From the NCBI GenBank assembly GCA_001647635.1, contig CP014761.1:1364001-1428000 (forward strand): 64,000 bases of DNA, given 5' to 3'. Below are positions 26,355-34,753 of this stretch, piece after piece; position 1 is the stretch's first letter; each line of letters begins with the position of its first letter. This DNA comes from Leifsonia xyli. Lineage in GTDB: Bacteria > Actinomycetota > Actinomycetes > Actinomycetales > Microbacteriaceae. The notes below the pieces were generated by a model, which was not told the origin of the DNA, did no database searches, and saw nothing but the letters and a program-made list of their open reading frames with translations. Made by a program: the position numbers and the translations under genes.

Positions 26355-27340
26355 CCACCGCTCTGGACCCGCAGGCACCGGCCGCCGCCCCGCTCGGGAG
26401 CGGCGCACCGGTGCTGGCGTTCGACGTCGGCGGGACCGACATGAAGGCCGCCCTCGTCGACGGCGACGGGCGTCTCGTCTCGGTCGTCCGCGTCCCGACA
26501 CCGCACGCTGGGACCGCGACCGGCGAGGCCGTTGTCGCGGCTGTCGCGGACCTGGCCGCCCGGTTCGGCGCCGACCATCCGTCCGTCGTCCCCCAGGCCG
26601 CGGGCCTGCTGGTGCCTGGGCATGTGGACGACGAGGCCGGGGTGGGCGTCTTCGCCGAGAACCTGGGCTGGCACGACTTCCCCTTCCGCGCTCGCGCCGA
26701 GGAGGCGCTGGGCCTGCCGGTCTCGTTCAGTCACGACGTGCGCGGCGCGGGCGAGGCGGAGCACCGGCTGGGAGCGGCGGCCCCGTACCGGGATGTCGTC
26801 GTGATGGCGATCGGGACGGGGATCGCCGGCGCGATCTTCATCGACGGCCGCCTGTACACCGGCGGCGGGATGGCGGGCGAGATGGGGCACTCCCGCGTCG
26901 CCGCCGGGCCGCTGTGCGCGTGCGGCGGGATGGGCTGTCTGGAGGCCGTCGCGTCTGCGGCCGCGATCGCGCGACGCTACAACGACCTGACCGGCGCCTC
27001 GGTCCCCGGCGCGCGTGAGGTGCTGGAGCGCGCCGAGGCCGGCGACCCGGCTGCGCGACAGGTGTGGGAATCGGCGCTGGACGCGCTGGCCCTCGACCTC
27101 TCGCACACGGTCGCGCTCCTCGCTCCGGAGGCGATCGTCATCGGCGGCGGGCTGGCGCAGGCCGGCCCCGCACTGTTCGGGCCGCTCGCGGAGAAGCTGG
27201 ACGCCATCCTGACCTTCCACCGTCGTCCGGTGCTGCTCCCGGCCAGCATCGGCGAGAACGCCGGGCTCATCGGCGCGGCCCTGCGTGCGCGGGACCTGCT
27301 GGCGGTCGGCGCCCGGCCCGCCGCGGAGGGGGCACCGTGA
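26351..27340 (+). CDS. ROK-family sugar kinase, probable GalNAc kinase
   Basis: This is a ROK kinase of 329 residues. It shows the ATP phosphate loop LAFDVGGTDMKAALVD, the catalytic-Asp region SFSHDVRGAGEAEH, the substrate His of GEMGHSRV, and the structural zinc motif CACGGMGCLEA. ROK kinases phosphorylate glucose, GlcNAc, ManNAc and related sugars at C6. The operon (AgaS-like isomerase, tagatose-type kinase and aldolase, deacetylase) argues for N-acetylgalactosamine. The GTG start overlaps the previous stop and the stop overlaps the next start, each by 4 bp. Confidence 0.85.
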   Translation: MTTALDPQAPAAAPLGSGAPVLAFDVGGTDMKAALVDGDGRLVSVVRVPTPHAGTATGEAVVAAVADLAARFGADHPSVVPQAAGLLVPGHVDDEAGVGVFAENLGWHDFPFRARAEEALGLPVSFSHDVRGAGEAEHRLGAAAPYRDVVVMAIGTGIAGAIFIDGRLYTGGGMAGEMGHSRVAAGPLCACGGMGCLEAVASAAAIARRYNDLTGASVPGAREVLERAEAGDPAARQVWESALDALALDLSHTVALLAPEAIVIGGGLAQAGPALFGPLAEKLDAILTFHRRPVLLPASIGENAGLIGAALRARDLLAVGARPAAEGAP

Positions 27341-28248
27341 TCCTCACCGTCACCCCGAATCCGGCCCTCGACCTCACCTACCGCGTCCCTGCGCTGCAGC
27401 CCGGCGAGACGCACCGCGCCGCTCCCCCGGCCGTGCGCTCCGGCGGCAAGGGACTCAACGTCGCGCGGGTCGTCGCCCAGACCGGCGGCGCCGCCTTCGC
27501 CCTGACCACCGCGGGCGGCCCGTCCGGGCTCCGGCTGGCGGACGACCTGGAGGCGTCCCGGCTGCCGAGCGAGCTGGTCCCCGTGCAGTCCCCCACCCGA
27601 AGCAGCATCGCGATCGTCGACGAGGCGGCGGGTGAGACGACCGTCGTCAACGAGACCGGTGGGCCGCTGACGGACGACGAGTGGACGGCGCTGCGGGATG
27701 CGGCCTCGCGGCTCGCGGTCCCGGCAGCCGGCCTCGTCGGCTCCGGCAGCCTGCCGCCGGACGCGCCGGAGGATTTCTATGCCGAGCTCGTCGCGATCGC
27801 GGCCGGCCGCGGCATCCCGAGCGTGATCGACGCCGTGGGTCCAGCCCTCGTGCTCGCCGCGGAGGCCGGAGCGACGGTCGTGAAGCCGAACCGGCGCGAG
27901 CTCGCGGAGACCACCGGGAACGACGACCCGGTCGAGGGCGCTCGCGCGCTGCTCGACGCCGGCGCGGGCCTCGTGCTCGTGTCGCTGGGCGCCGAGGGGA
28001 TGCTCGCAGTTCCCGTCTCGGGCGCACCGCTGCACCTGCGGACGGCCCAGCCGCTCATCGGCAACGCCACCGGCGCCGGAGACGCCGCCGTCGCCGCGGT
28101 CGCGACCCTGCTCGCGTCGGGCACCGCCGACCCGGACCTCCTGCTCCGCCGCGCCGTCGCGTGGTCGGCCGCCGCCGTCCTCGCGCCGCTCGCCGGCGAG
28201 CTCCACCCGTCCTATCCGGAGCTCGAGGCGCGCCTCGTGACCGGCTGA
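27337..28248 (+). CDS. PfkB-family kinase, probable tagatose-6-phosphate kinase
   Basis: This is a LacC/FruK-type ribokinase-fold enzyme of 303 residues. The N-terminus ILTVTPNPALDLTY and GGKGLNVARVVAQTGG are the signature of 1-phosphofructokinase and tagatose-6-phosphate kinases. NATGAGDAAVA holds the catalytic Asp and anion hole. Between an AgaS-like isomerase and a class II aldolase it most likely phosphorylates tagatose-6-phosphate at C1. Fructose-1-phosphate is the main alternative, but no fructose PTS is nearby. The GTG overlaps the previous stop by 4 bp. Confidence 0.88.
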   Translation: MILTVTPNPALDLTYRVPALQPGETHRAAPPAVRSGGKGLNVARVVAQTGGAAFALTTAGGPSGLRLADDLEASRLPSELVPVQSPTRSSIAIVDEAAGETTVVNETGGPLTDDEWTALRDAASRLAVPAAGLVGSGSLPPDAPEDFYAELVAIAAGRGIPSVIDAVGPALVLAAEAGATVVKPNRRELAETTGNDDPVEGARALLDAGAGLVLVSLGAEGMLAVPVSGAPLHLRTAQPLIGNATGAGDAAVAAVATLLASGTADPDLLLRRAVAWSAAAVLAPLAGELHPSYPELEARLVTG

Positions 28249-28282
28249 CCCCATCCACCGACCGCCCACCGCCGGAGCCGCC

Positions 28283-29158
28283 ATGCCCCTCGTCCCCACC
28301 GCCGACCTGCTGCACGCCGCCGTCGGCCGACGCACCGGCCTCGCCGCCTTCAACGTCATCCAGCTGGAGACCGCCGAGGCGCTGGTGGACGCGGCCGAGC
28401 AGACGGGCCTGCCCGTCATCCTGCAGCTGTCGCAGAACTGCATCGCCTACCACGGGGCCCTCGAGCCGATCGCCGCGGCCACCCTCGCGCTGGCCGCCGA
28501 GTCGACCGCGCACGTCGCGGTCCACCTGGACCACGCGGAGGACGAGGAACTGGCCCGGCGTGCGGTGGAGGCCGGATTCGGCTCGGTCATGTTCGACGGA
28601 TCCACCCTCGACTACGACCGCAACGTGGCCGCGACGATCCGCGTGGTCGAGCACGCCCACGCCAACGACGTGCTGGTTGAGGCGGAGCTCGGCGAGATCG
28701 GCGGGAAGGACGGCGCGCATGCCCCGGGCGTCCGCACCGACCCGGACGAGGCTCGCCGGTTCGTGGAGGAGACCGGCGTCGACGCCCTCGCCGTGGCCGT
28801 CGGCAGTTCGCACGCCATGACCGAGCGCACCGCCGCGCTCGACCTCGAGCTGATCGCGGGGCTGCGACACGCCGTGCCCGTTCCGCTGGTGCTGCACGGG
28901 TCGAGCGGGGTCGCAGATGAGACCATCGAGCAGGCGATCCGCGCCGGGATCACCAAGGTCAACGTCTCCACCCACCTCAATCGGTTCTACACGGACGCCA
29001 TCCGCGGCTACCTGGATGCGCATCCGGAAGCCGTGGACCCGCGGAAGTACATCCGGGAGGGACGCACCGCGGTGACGGCGGAGGCGGCCCGCCTGATGAC
29101 CCTGTTCGACGTCGCGAGCCGCGACGCCGTGGACGGAGCGGAGACGGGACACCGATGA
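28283..29158 (+). CDS. Class II aldolase, probable tagatose-1,6-bisphosphate aldolase
   Basis: This is a zinc-dependent aldolase of 291 residues of the FbaA/GatY/KbaY family. It cleaves a ketose 1,6-bisphosphate to dihydroxyacetone phosphate and glyceraldehyde-3-phosphate. Metal ligands are visible in VHLDHAED, VGSSHAM and LHGSSG. Also present are GSVMFDGSTLDYDRN and the acidic loop VEAELGEIGGKDG. The length matches GatY/KbaY. Operon context favours tagatose bisphosphate over fructose bisphosphate. The start has a GGAG-type site (CCGGAGCC) upstream, and its stop overlaps the DeoR start by 4 bp. Confidence 0.88.
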   Translation: MPLVPTADLLHAAVGRRTGLAAFNVIQLETAEALVDAAEQTGLPVILQLSQNCIAYHGALEPIAAATLALAAESTAHVAVHLDHAEDEELARRAVEAGFGSVMFDGSTLDYDRNVAATIRVVEHAHANDVLVEAELGEIGGKDGAHAPGVRTDPDEARRFVEETGVDALAVAVGSSHAMTERTAALDLELIAGLRHAVPVPLVLHGSSGVADETIEQAIRAGITKVNVSTHLNRFYTDAIRGYLDAHPEAVDPRKYIREGRTAVTAEAARLMTLFDVASRDAVDGAETGHR

Positions 29159-29940
29159 ACAGAGCGGAACGGCTGAACGCCGTGCTCGACCTGCTGGCCG
29201 AGGCCGGCCAGGTCGAGGTCGACGACATCGTCGCGAAGCTGGACGTCTCGGCCGCGACAGCGCGCCGCGACCTCGACGCGCTCGCCTCCCAGCAGCTCCT
29301 GACCCGCACCCGCGGCGGCGCGATCGGCCAGTCCGTCGCGTACGACCTGCCGATCCGCTACAAGCGCGAGCAGCACGCGCCCGAGAAGCTGCGGATCGCG
29401 CAGGCGGCGAGCGCGCTCGTCCCTCGCGGTGCCGTCGTCGGTTTGTGCGGAGGGACCACGAGCACCGCCGTCGCGACCGTGCTCGGTTCGCGGCCGGACC
29501 TCATGGAGCCGTCTCCGCATCCCAGCCTCACCGTCGTGACGAACGCCATCAACATCGCGGCGCAGCTCGTGATGCGGCCGCAGATCAAGACCGTGGTGAC
29601 CGGCGGCGTCGTGCACGCGCGGTCGTACGAGCTCGTCGGCCCGTACAGCGACGTGGTGCTCGAGAAGATCACGATGGACATCGCGTTCATCGGCGTGAAC
29701 GGCATCGACCCGGTGGTCGGGGCGACGGTTCACGACGAGGGCGAGGCGAGCGTCAACTCGCTGATGGCGCGCCGAGCCACGCGCGCGGTCGTGGTGGCCG
29801 ACTCGTCGAAGATCGGCCGGAAGGCGTTCGCCACGCTGGGCGGACCCAAGGTGCTGACGACGCTGATCACCGACGACGGGATCACCCCCGAGCAGCGTGC
29901 CGCGTTCGTCGAGGCGGGCTTCGAGGTGATCGTCGCGTGA
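29155..29940 (+). CDS. DeoR-family regulator of the GalNAc-type cluster
   Basis: This is a DeoR regulator of 261 residues. The N-terminal winged helix (AERLNAVLDLLAEAGQVEVD, LDVSAATARRDLDALASQQL) has the RTRGGAI wing. The DeoRC sensor domain follows with LCGGTTSTAVATVL and DIAFIGVNGID. It is encoded inside the catabolic operon, overlapping both neighbours by 4 bp. It probably resembles AgaR and represses both divergent operons through GAAAC/GTTTC dyads around 25223-25370 until an aminosugar phosphate binds. Confidence 0.87.
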   Translation: MNRAERLNAVLDLLAEAGQVEVDDIVAKLDVSAATARRDLDALASQQLLTRTRGGAIGQSVAYDLPIRYKREQHAPEKLRIAQAASALVPRGAVVGLCGGTTSTAVATVLGSRPDLMEPSPHPSLTVVTNAINIAAQLVMRPQIKTVVTGGVVHARSYELVGPYSDVVLEKITMDIAFIGVNGIDPVVGATVHDEGEASVNSLMARRATRAVVVADSSKIGRKAFATLGGPKVLTTLITDDGITPEQRAAFVEAGFEVIVA

Positions 29941-31085
29941 GCGGCGACCACGTCATCCACTCGGCGCGGCTGGTCGACGGAGGGACGGTCGTCGAGGACG
30001 CCTGGGTGCGCTTCGCGGACGGCCGCGTCTCGGAGGTCGGGAGCGGAACGACGTGGCGGTCGTCGCCCGAGGTCGAGGCGACGGATGCGCGGGGCGGCTG
30101 GCTGACGCCCGGGTTCGTCGACATCCACGTGCACGGCGGCGGGGGCGGGCGCTTCGACGACGGCGCCGAGGGCATCGCACGCGGGCTCGACCTGCACCAG
30201 CGGCACGGGACGACGCGGGCGGTGATCTCGCTGGTCACGGCGCCGGTTGACGCGCTGGCGTGGCGCGTGCGGACGGTGGCCGGGCTGATGGCGTCGGACC
30301 CCCGCATCCTGGGCTCGCACCTGGAGGGGCCGTTCCTCGACGTCGGGCACAAGGGCGCCCACGAACCGGCGCTGCTGCGGCCGTCCACGCCCGCCGATGT
30401 CGAGTCGCTGCTCGCGGCGGCCGACGGGACTCTCCGCCAGATCACGATCGCGCCGGAGCTGCCCGGCGGCATGGATGCGGTGCGCGCCTTCTCCGCCGTC
30501 GGCGTCGCGGTCGCGGTCGGGCACACCGACGCGACCTACGAGCAGGCGCTGGCGGCCTTCGACGCGGGCGCGAGCATCCTGACGCACGCCTTCAACGCCA
30601 TGCCCGGCCTGCACCACCGCGCGCCGGGACCCGTCGCCGCGGCGGCCCGCACGCCGGGCGTGACGCTCGAGATCGTCAACGACGGCGTCCATGTGCACCC
30701 GGAGGTGGTGCGGATGGCGTTCGCCTCAGCGCCCGGCCGGCTGGCGCTGGTGACGGACGCCATGGCCGCCGCCGGGTCGGCCGACGGCGACTACCTGCTC
30801 GGCTCGCTCGAGGTGGAGGTGCGGGACGGCGTCGCGCGGCTCGCCGGCGGCGGGTCGATCGCGGGGTCGACGCTGACGCTCGACGACGCGCTCCGGCGCG
30901 CCGTACAGGAGGCCGGGCTGCCGGTGACGGACGCGGTGCGCGCGGTCACCGAGACGCCCGCCGCCGCCATCGGGCGCGGAGCCGACCTCGGGCGGCTGCT
31001 GCCGGGCCACCTCGCCGACGCGGTGCTGCTCGATGACCGCTTCACCGTGCAGCGCGTCTGGCGCGACGGCGTCGCGGTCGCCTGA
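29937..31085 (+). CDS. N-acetylhexosamine-6-phosphate deacetylase (NagA/AgaA family)
   Basis: This is an amidohydrolase of 382 residues with metal motif FVDIHVHGGGGG, the metal Glu in GSHLEGPFL, His ligands in VAVGHTDATY and THAFNAMPGLHH, and the catalytic Asp in ALVTDAMAAAG. NagA and AgaA cannot be separated by eye. A second family member at 36000 sits with nagB, so this one is most likely the GalNAc-6-phosphate deacetylase of the tagatose route. The GTG start overlaps the DeoR stop by 4 bp and closes the operon. Confidence 0.9.
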   Translation: MSGDHVIHSARLVDGGTVVEDAWVRFADGRVSEVGSGTTWRSSPEVEATDARGGWLTPGFVDIHVHGGGGGRFDDGAEGIARGLDLHQRHGTTRAVISLVTAPVDALAWRVRTVAGLMASDPRILGSHLEGPFLDVGHKGAHEPALLRPSTPADVESLLAAADGTLRQITIAPELPGGMDAVRAFSAVGVAVAVGHTDATYEQALAAFDAGASILTHAFNAMPGLHHRAPGPVAAAARTPGVTLEIVNDGVHVHPEVVRMAFASAPGRLALVTDAMAAAGSADGDYLLGSLEVEVRDGVARLAGGGSIAGSTLTLDDALRRAVQEAGLPVTDAVRAVTETPAAAIGRGADLGRLLPGHLADAVLLDDRFTVQRVWRDGVAVA

Positions 31086-31140
31086 GCCACGGCGCAGCGC
31101 CTCGCCCGGCTCCGCCGCCCGATCCCGCCGTCCTCACCCG

Positions 31141-31203
31141 CATCGATGGGACGCGACACGCCGTTATCGCGGGCGCGTAACGGCGTGTTGCGTCCCATCG
31201 ATG
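31141..31203. repeat. 63-bp intergenic palindrome between convergent genes
   Basis: The arms 31141-31166 and 31178-31203 are 26 bp long with a single mismatch, around an 11-bp GC-rich loop. The arms contain CGACACGCCG, the complement of the 10-mer in the palindromes at 16003 and 39330. It lies between the end of the deacetylase gene and the end of the MFS gene. With no T-run, it is either an unusual bidirectional terminator or a member of the palindrome family described in the findings. Confidence 0.8.
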
Positions 31204-31217
31204 GTGGGCCGGTGGGG

Positions 31218-32444
31218 TCAGGCGGCGACGGCGTCGCGGTGACGCGTCATCTGGCCGACGATGGCGACCAGCACGATGGAGACCACGAGCAGCCCGACGT
31301 AGCACCACGGCAGCAGCATGAGGCCGCCGGCGTCGAAGATCAGCGCGCCAAGGAGGGCCCCGCCGCCGATCCCGACGTTGAACGAGGTCGTGTACAGCGC
31401 GCTGGCCGTGTCGCGGAAAGCGGCGGACGACGTGTGCAGCAGCCGCGTCTGCAGCAGCGGCGGCAGCGCGCCGAAGGCGAGGCCCCACAGCAGGAACGCG
31501 ATCAGCGCGGCGACCGGCTGCGCGTACACCAGGGCCAGCGCTGCGACGGAGACACCGGTGACGGCGAGCGCGAGCACCAGGCCGAGCTGCGGGCGCGGGC
31601 CGAGCACCGATCCGGCGACCAGCAGACCGCCCGCTCCGGCGATCCCGTACACGAACAGGAGTGCACCGACATTCCCGGCCGGGACGCCCATCGGACCGGT
31701 CAGGAAGGGCACGACGAACGTGTAGAAGGCGTAGTGGCCGACCATCGTCACGGCGGCGATGAGGCACACCATGATCACCGCGGGGATGGTACGGTCGCGC
31801 GGCTTCGGAGCCGTCCGGTCGCGGCGTCGGACGCCCACCGCGTCCTCGTCCCGCTCGACCGCGGGGAGGAACTTCCAGATGACCACCGCGCCGACGAACA
31901 TGAGCACCGCCAGCATCCCGAACGACAGGCGCCAGCCGAACAGGTGGCCAGCGAACGTCCCGAGCGGCACGCCGAGGACGAACGCGAGCGTCCCGCCCCC
32001 GAGCGTGATCGACACCGCCCGGCCGATCTGCTCCTTCGGCACCAGGTGGCCGGCGTAGGCGCCGACGATGGACCAGAACATCCCGTGCGCGACACCGCCC
32101 AGGATGCGGGACCCCACGACGAACTCGTAGCTCGGCGCGATCGCGGTCAGTCCGTTCGAGACGCCGAGCACGACGAGGATCGCGATCAGCAGCCCGTGCC
32201 GCGGCCAGCGCTTGGTCAACGCGGTCAGCGGCGTGCTGGTCACGACCACGGTGAACGCGAAGACGGTCACCAACAGGCCGATCTGCGCCTCGCTCACGCC
32301 GAGCGACGCGCTCATGTCCGGCAGCAGGCCGGTCGGGATCATCTCGCTGGTGACCGAGAGGAAGGTGGCCGCGGCCAGTGCGATCAGCCCGGTCCACGGG
32401 AATTTCGGTGCGACAGGCACCGGAGTCGTCGAAGTGGCAGTCAT
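31218..32444 (-). CDS. MFS transporter of the sugar-efflux/AraJ type
   Basis: This is a major facilitator protein of 408 residues with twelve membrane helices. The loop 2-3 motif is weak (TKRWPRHGLLI). The TM5 region has GVAHGMFWSIVGAYAGHLVP, and VPLGTFAGHLFGWRLSF resembles the AraJ/SotB (DHA1) exporters of sugars and drugs. I chose the ATG at 32444. An upstream ATG at 32480 adds 12 polar residues without a ribosome-binding site. No linked regulator or enzyme identifies the substrate. Confidence 0.82.
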   Translation of the reverse strand: MTATSTTPVPVAPKFPWTGLIALAAATFLSVTSEMIPTGLLPDMSASLGVSEAQIGLLVTVFAFTVVVTSTPLTALTKRWPRHGLLIAILVVLGVSNGLTAIAPSYEFVVGSRILGGVAHGMFWSIVGAYAGHLVPKEQIGRAVSITLGGGTLAFVLGVPLGTFAGHLFGWRLSFGMLAVLMFVGAVVIWKFLPAVERDEDAVGVRRRDRTAPKPRDRTIPAVIMVCLIAAVTMVGHYAFYTFVVPFLTGPMGVPAGNVGALLFVYGIAGAGGLLVAGSVLGPRPQLGLVLALAVTGVSVAALALVYAQPVAALIAFLLWGLAFGALPPLLQTRLLHTSSAAFRDTASALYTTSFNVGIGGGALLGALIFDAGGLMLLPWCYVGLLVVSIVLVAIVGQMTRHRDAVAA

Positions 32445-32567
32445 GAAGAGTCTGTCCAACGGACGGCGTTCCCCGGCCACTCCGCGTCGGGAGGAAACAG
32501 TACCGGGTCGACTACGCGCCCATGTGCGCGCCCAGGGCCGTGCGGGAACCGCCGACCACGGACGATT

Positions 32568-33116
32568 CTACCGGAGCTCGTCCAGGACGCGAGCGCTGTC
32601 GGTGATCTCGATCAGAGGGGCGTACAGGGCCATGGCGTCGAGCGCACGCTGGTGGTCCGCATCCGACAGCCCCGCGCAGGCGTCGGCGGCGACCCGGATG
32701 CGCACCCCGGCGTCCGCCGCGCCGAGCGCCGTGGAGAGCACGCAGCAGTCGGTCGAGACGCCCGCGAGCACCACATCCTGCGACCCCGCGAGCGCGTCGC
32801 GGAGATCGGCGCCCCACTTGCCGAAGGTCGGCTCGGTGACCACGGGATGCCCGGTGTCGCGGAACGCCAGGACCAGGTCGTAGATCGGGTCGTCGGCGGG
32901 CACCAGCGCGAACGGCCACTGCTCGTAGTACGGCACCCACGCGCCCTCGGGGCTCTCGGGTGCGATGAAGCGGGTGAAGATCACATCGTCGCCGAACGCA
33001 GGCACCATCCCGGCGATGACCGCCTCCGCCTCGGCGAACTTCGGCGTGAACCAGGGGCTCGCCGGGTCTCCGAACACCTGCTGCATGTCGATGACGACGA
33101 GCGTGGGTCCGGTCAC
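32568..33116 (-). CDS. Isochorismatase-family cysteine hydrolase
   Basis: This is a hydrolase of 182 residues with the family fold: LVVIDMQQVFG (catalytic Asp), the Lys of PTFGKWGADL, and DVVLAGVSTDCCVLSTALGA with the nucleophile Cys. Members hydrolyse nicotinamide, N-carbamoylsarcosine, ureidoacrylate and similar amides. The GTG start overlaps the stop of an NCS1 permease gene by 4 bp, so the two form an operon. An amide or nucleobase-derived compound taken up by that permease is the likely substrate. Confidence 0.87.
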   Translation of the reverse strand: MTGPTLVVIDMQQVFGDPASPWFTPKFAEAEAVIAGMVPAFGDDVIFTRFIAPESPEGAWVPYYEQWPFALVPADDPIYDLVLAFRDTGHPVVTEPTFGKWGADLRDALAGSQDVVLAGVSTDCCVLSTALGAADAGVRIRVAADACAGLSDADHQRALDAMALYAPLIEITDSARVLDELR

Positions 33117-34579
33117 CGCTCCTCCTGGCGGCGCACCGCGTTCCGTGAGAACAGGATGGTGCCGAGATATCCGATCAGCAGTGCGACCAGGACGCCCAGG
33201 TTGGCGAACGCCCAGCTGCCCTGCTTGCCGCCGATCGGCCCCAGCAGGTATCCCTGCCAGCTCAGCCAGTCGGCGTAGGTGTTGGTGACGAGCCCCCAGC
33301 CGATGACCGTGCCGATGACGATGAGCGCGATCGGCAGCCAGTTGACGGCGCCGTAGCGCCCGCGCCGGTCGTACAGCTCGGCCTCCGCGTAGTCGCGTCG
33401 TCGGAGCTGGATGTCGCCGATGAAGATGCCGCACCACGCGGCGATCGGCACGCCCAGGGTGATGAGGAAGCCCTGGAACGGCCCGATGAAGTCGGTCGCG
33501 ACGAACACGACATAGACGGCCCCCGCGGTCATGATGACGCCGTCGATCCCGGCCGCGACGTAACGCGGGACGCGGACGCCGACGCTGAGCAGCGCGAGGC
33601 CGGAGGAGTAGATGTCGAGCACCGCGCCCCCGACGAGGCCCAGGACGGCGACGATCACGAACGGCACGAGGAACCAGGTCGGCAGGATGGACGCGAGTGC
33701 CCCGATCGGGTCGGCGCCGATGGCCTGGCTCAGCTTGGGCGACGAGCCGGCGAGCAGGATTCCGAAGATGAGCAGGATGACCGGCGCCAGCGACGAGCCG
33801 AAGGTGGTCCATCCCACCACCGAACCGCTCCGCGCGGATCGCGGCAGGTAGCGCGAGTAGTCGGCGGCCGCGTTCACCCAGCCGAGGCCGAAGCCGGTGA
33901 GCATGAACACGAACCCGCCGATCACGTGCGGCGCATCGCCCGCCGGGAGGGACGCCACCGCACCGAGGTCGATGTGGTTGAGCACCAACAGGATGTAGAC
34001 CAGGGTGAGCACGCCGGTGACGATCGTGATGACCATCTGCATGCGCATGATGAGGTGGAACCCGATGACGCCGCCGATGATGACCAGAGCGACGACGACG
34101 ATCAGCGCGACGAGTTTGGTGACCCAGCCTCCCTCCCAGCCGAGCTGCTGGAAGACGGTCGCGGTAGCGAGGGCGGCGAGCGAGACGAGCACGGTCTCCC
34201 ACCCGACCGTGAGCAGCCACGAGAGGAACGAGGGGACGCGGTTGCCCTCCACCCCGAACACCGCACGGCTGAGCACCATGGTCGGCGCGGACCCGCGCTT
34301 GCCGGCGAGCGAGATGATGCCGCACAGCAGGAACGACGCCACGATGCCGATCACGCCGACGACGGTCGCCTGCCAGAACGAGATGCCGAAACCGAGCAGG
34401 AACGAGCCGTAGCTCAACCCGAACACGGACACGTTGGCGCCGAACCACGGCCAGAACAGGTCGCGTGGGCGCCCCTTCCGCTCGTGCTCCTGGATGGTGT
34501 TGAGCCCGTTCAGCTCGACGTTGAAGGCGGATGCCGCGCCCGTACGGGTGTCGGGCGCATCCTCACCGGTGCTGGTCAT
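33113..34579 (-). CDS. NCS1-family nucleobase permease
   Basis: This is a cytosine/purine/thiamine/allantoin-type permease of 488 residues with twelve membrane helices. Its marks are FGANVSVFGLSYGSFLLGFG near the first helix and MTGFGLGWVNAAADYSRYLP-like (here LTGFGLGWVNAAADYSRYLP) in helix 6. The ATG at 34579 is preferred because a CACGAT box lies 6 nt upstream. An ATG 6 codons further up has no support. It is paired with the isochorismatase-type hydrolase, which suggests uptake followed by hydrolysis of a nitrogen compound. Confidence 0.88.
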   Translation of the reverse strand: MTSTGEDAPDTRTGAASAFNVELNGLNTIQEHERKGRPRDLFWPWFGANVSVFGLSYGSFLLGFGISFWQATVVGVIGIVASFLLCGIISLAGKRGSAPTMVLSRAVFGVEGNRVPSFLSWLLTVGWETVLVSLAALATATVFQQLGWEGGWVTKLVALIVVVALVIIGGVIGFHLIMRMQMVITIVTGVLTLVYILLVLNHIDLGAVASLPAGDAPHVIGGFVFMLTGFGLGWVNAAADYSRYLPRSARSGSVVGWTTFGSSLAPVILLIFGILLAGSSPKLSQAIGADPIGALASILPTWFLVPFVIVAVLGLVGGAVLDIYSSGLALLSVGVRVPRYVAAGIDGVIMTAGAVYVVFVATDFIGPFQGFLITLGVPIAAWCGIFIGDIQLRRRDYAEAELYDRRGRYGAVNWLPIALIVIGTVIGWGLVTNTYADWLSWQGYLLGPIGGKQGSWAFANLGVLVALLIGYLGTILFSRNAVRRQEER

Positions 34580-34627
34580 GCACCGATCGTGGTGCACCGG
34601 CGGTCGCGCGTCAACACGCCGCGCGCG

Positions 34628-34727
34628 TCACCCGCCCCAGGGATTCACGACGCGCAGGCCGACGCCGATGAAGCCCCGATCGCGCGTGGCGATCGCGTCC
34701 GCCTCGGCGGCGATGGCCGCGGCATGA
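34628..34727 (-). pseudogene. C-terminal remnant of a VapC-type PIN-domain toxin
   Basis: On the minus strand about 33 codons ending at the stop at 34628 read AAIAAEADAIATRDRGF, then LRVVNPWGG. This is the C-terminal end of a VapC/PIN ribonuclease, with the TRDxxF motif and the terminal VVNPW. The rest of the gene, including the N-terminal Asp, and any antitoxin are missing. The upstream side is replaced by the promoter of the divergent purU gene. It is a relic with no expected function. Confidence 0.65.
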
Positions 34728-34741
34728 CATCCACCGCCCGA

Positions 34742-34747
34742 TACCCT
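34742..34747 (+). promoter_or_regulatory. Leaderless -10 box of purU
   Basis: TACCCT is followed by 6 nt and the GTG at 34754. There is no ribosome-binding site and no clear -35 box. Confidence 0.6.
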
Positions 34748-34753
34748 GTTCTG

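Noticed and set aside
31141..31203. Calling this palindrome a plain rho-independent terminator
   Set aside because: The arms are 26 bp long with a GC-rich loop and no T-run, and it shares a 10-mer with other palindromes in the window. Termination may still be one of its effects.
32445..32480. Upstream ATG for the MFS transporter
   Set aside because: It would add 12 polar residues before a typical MFS start and has no ribosome-binding site.
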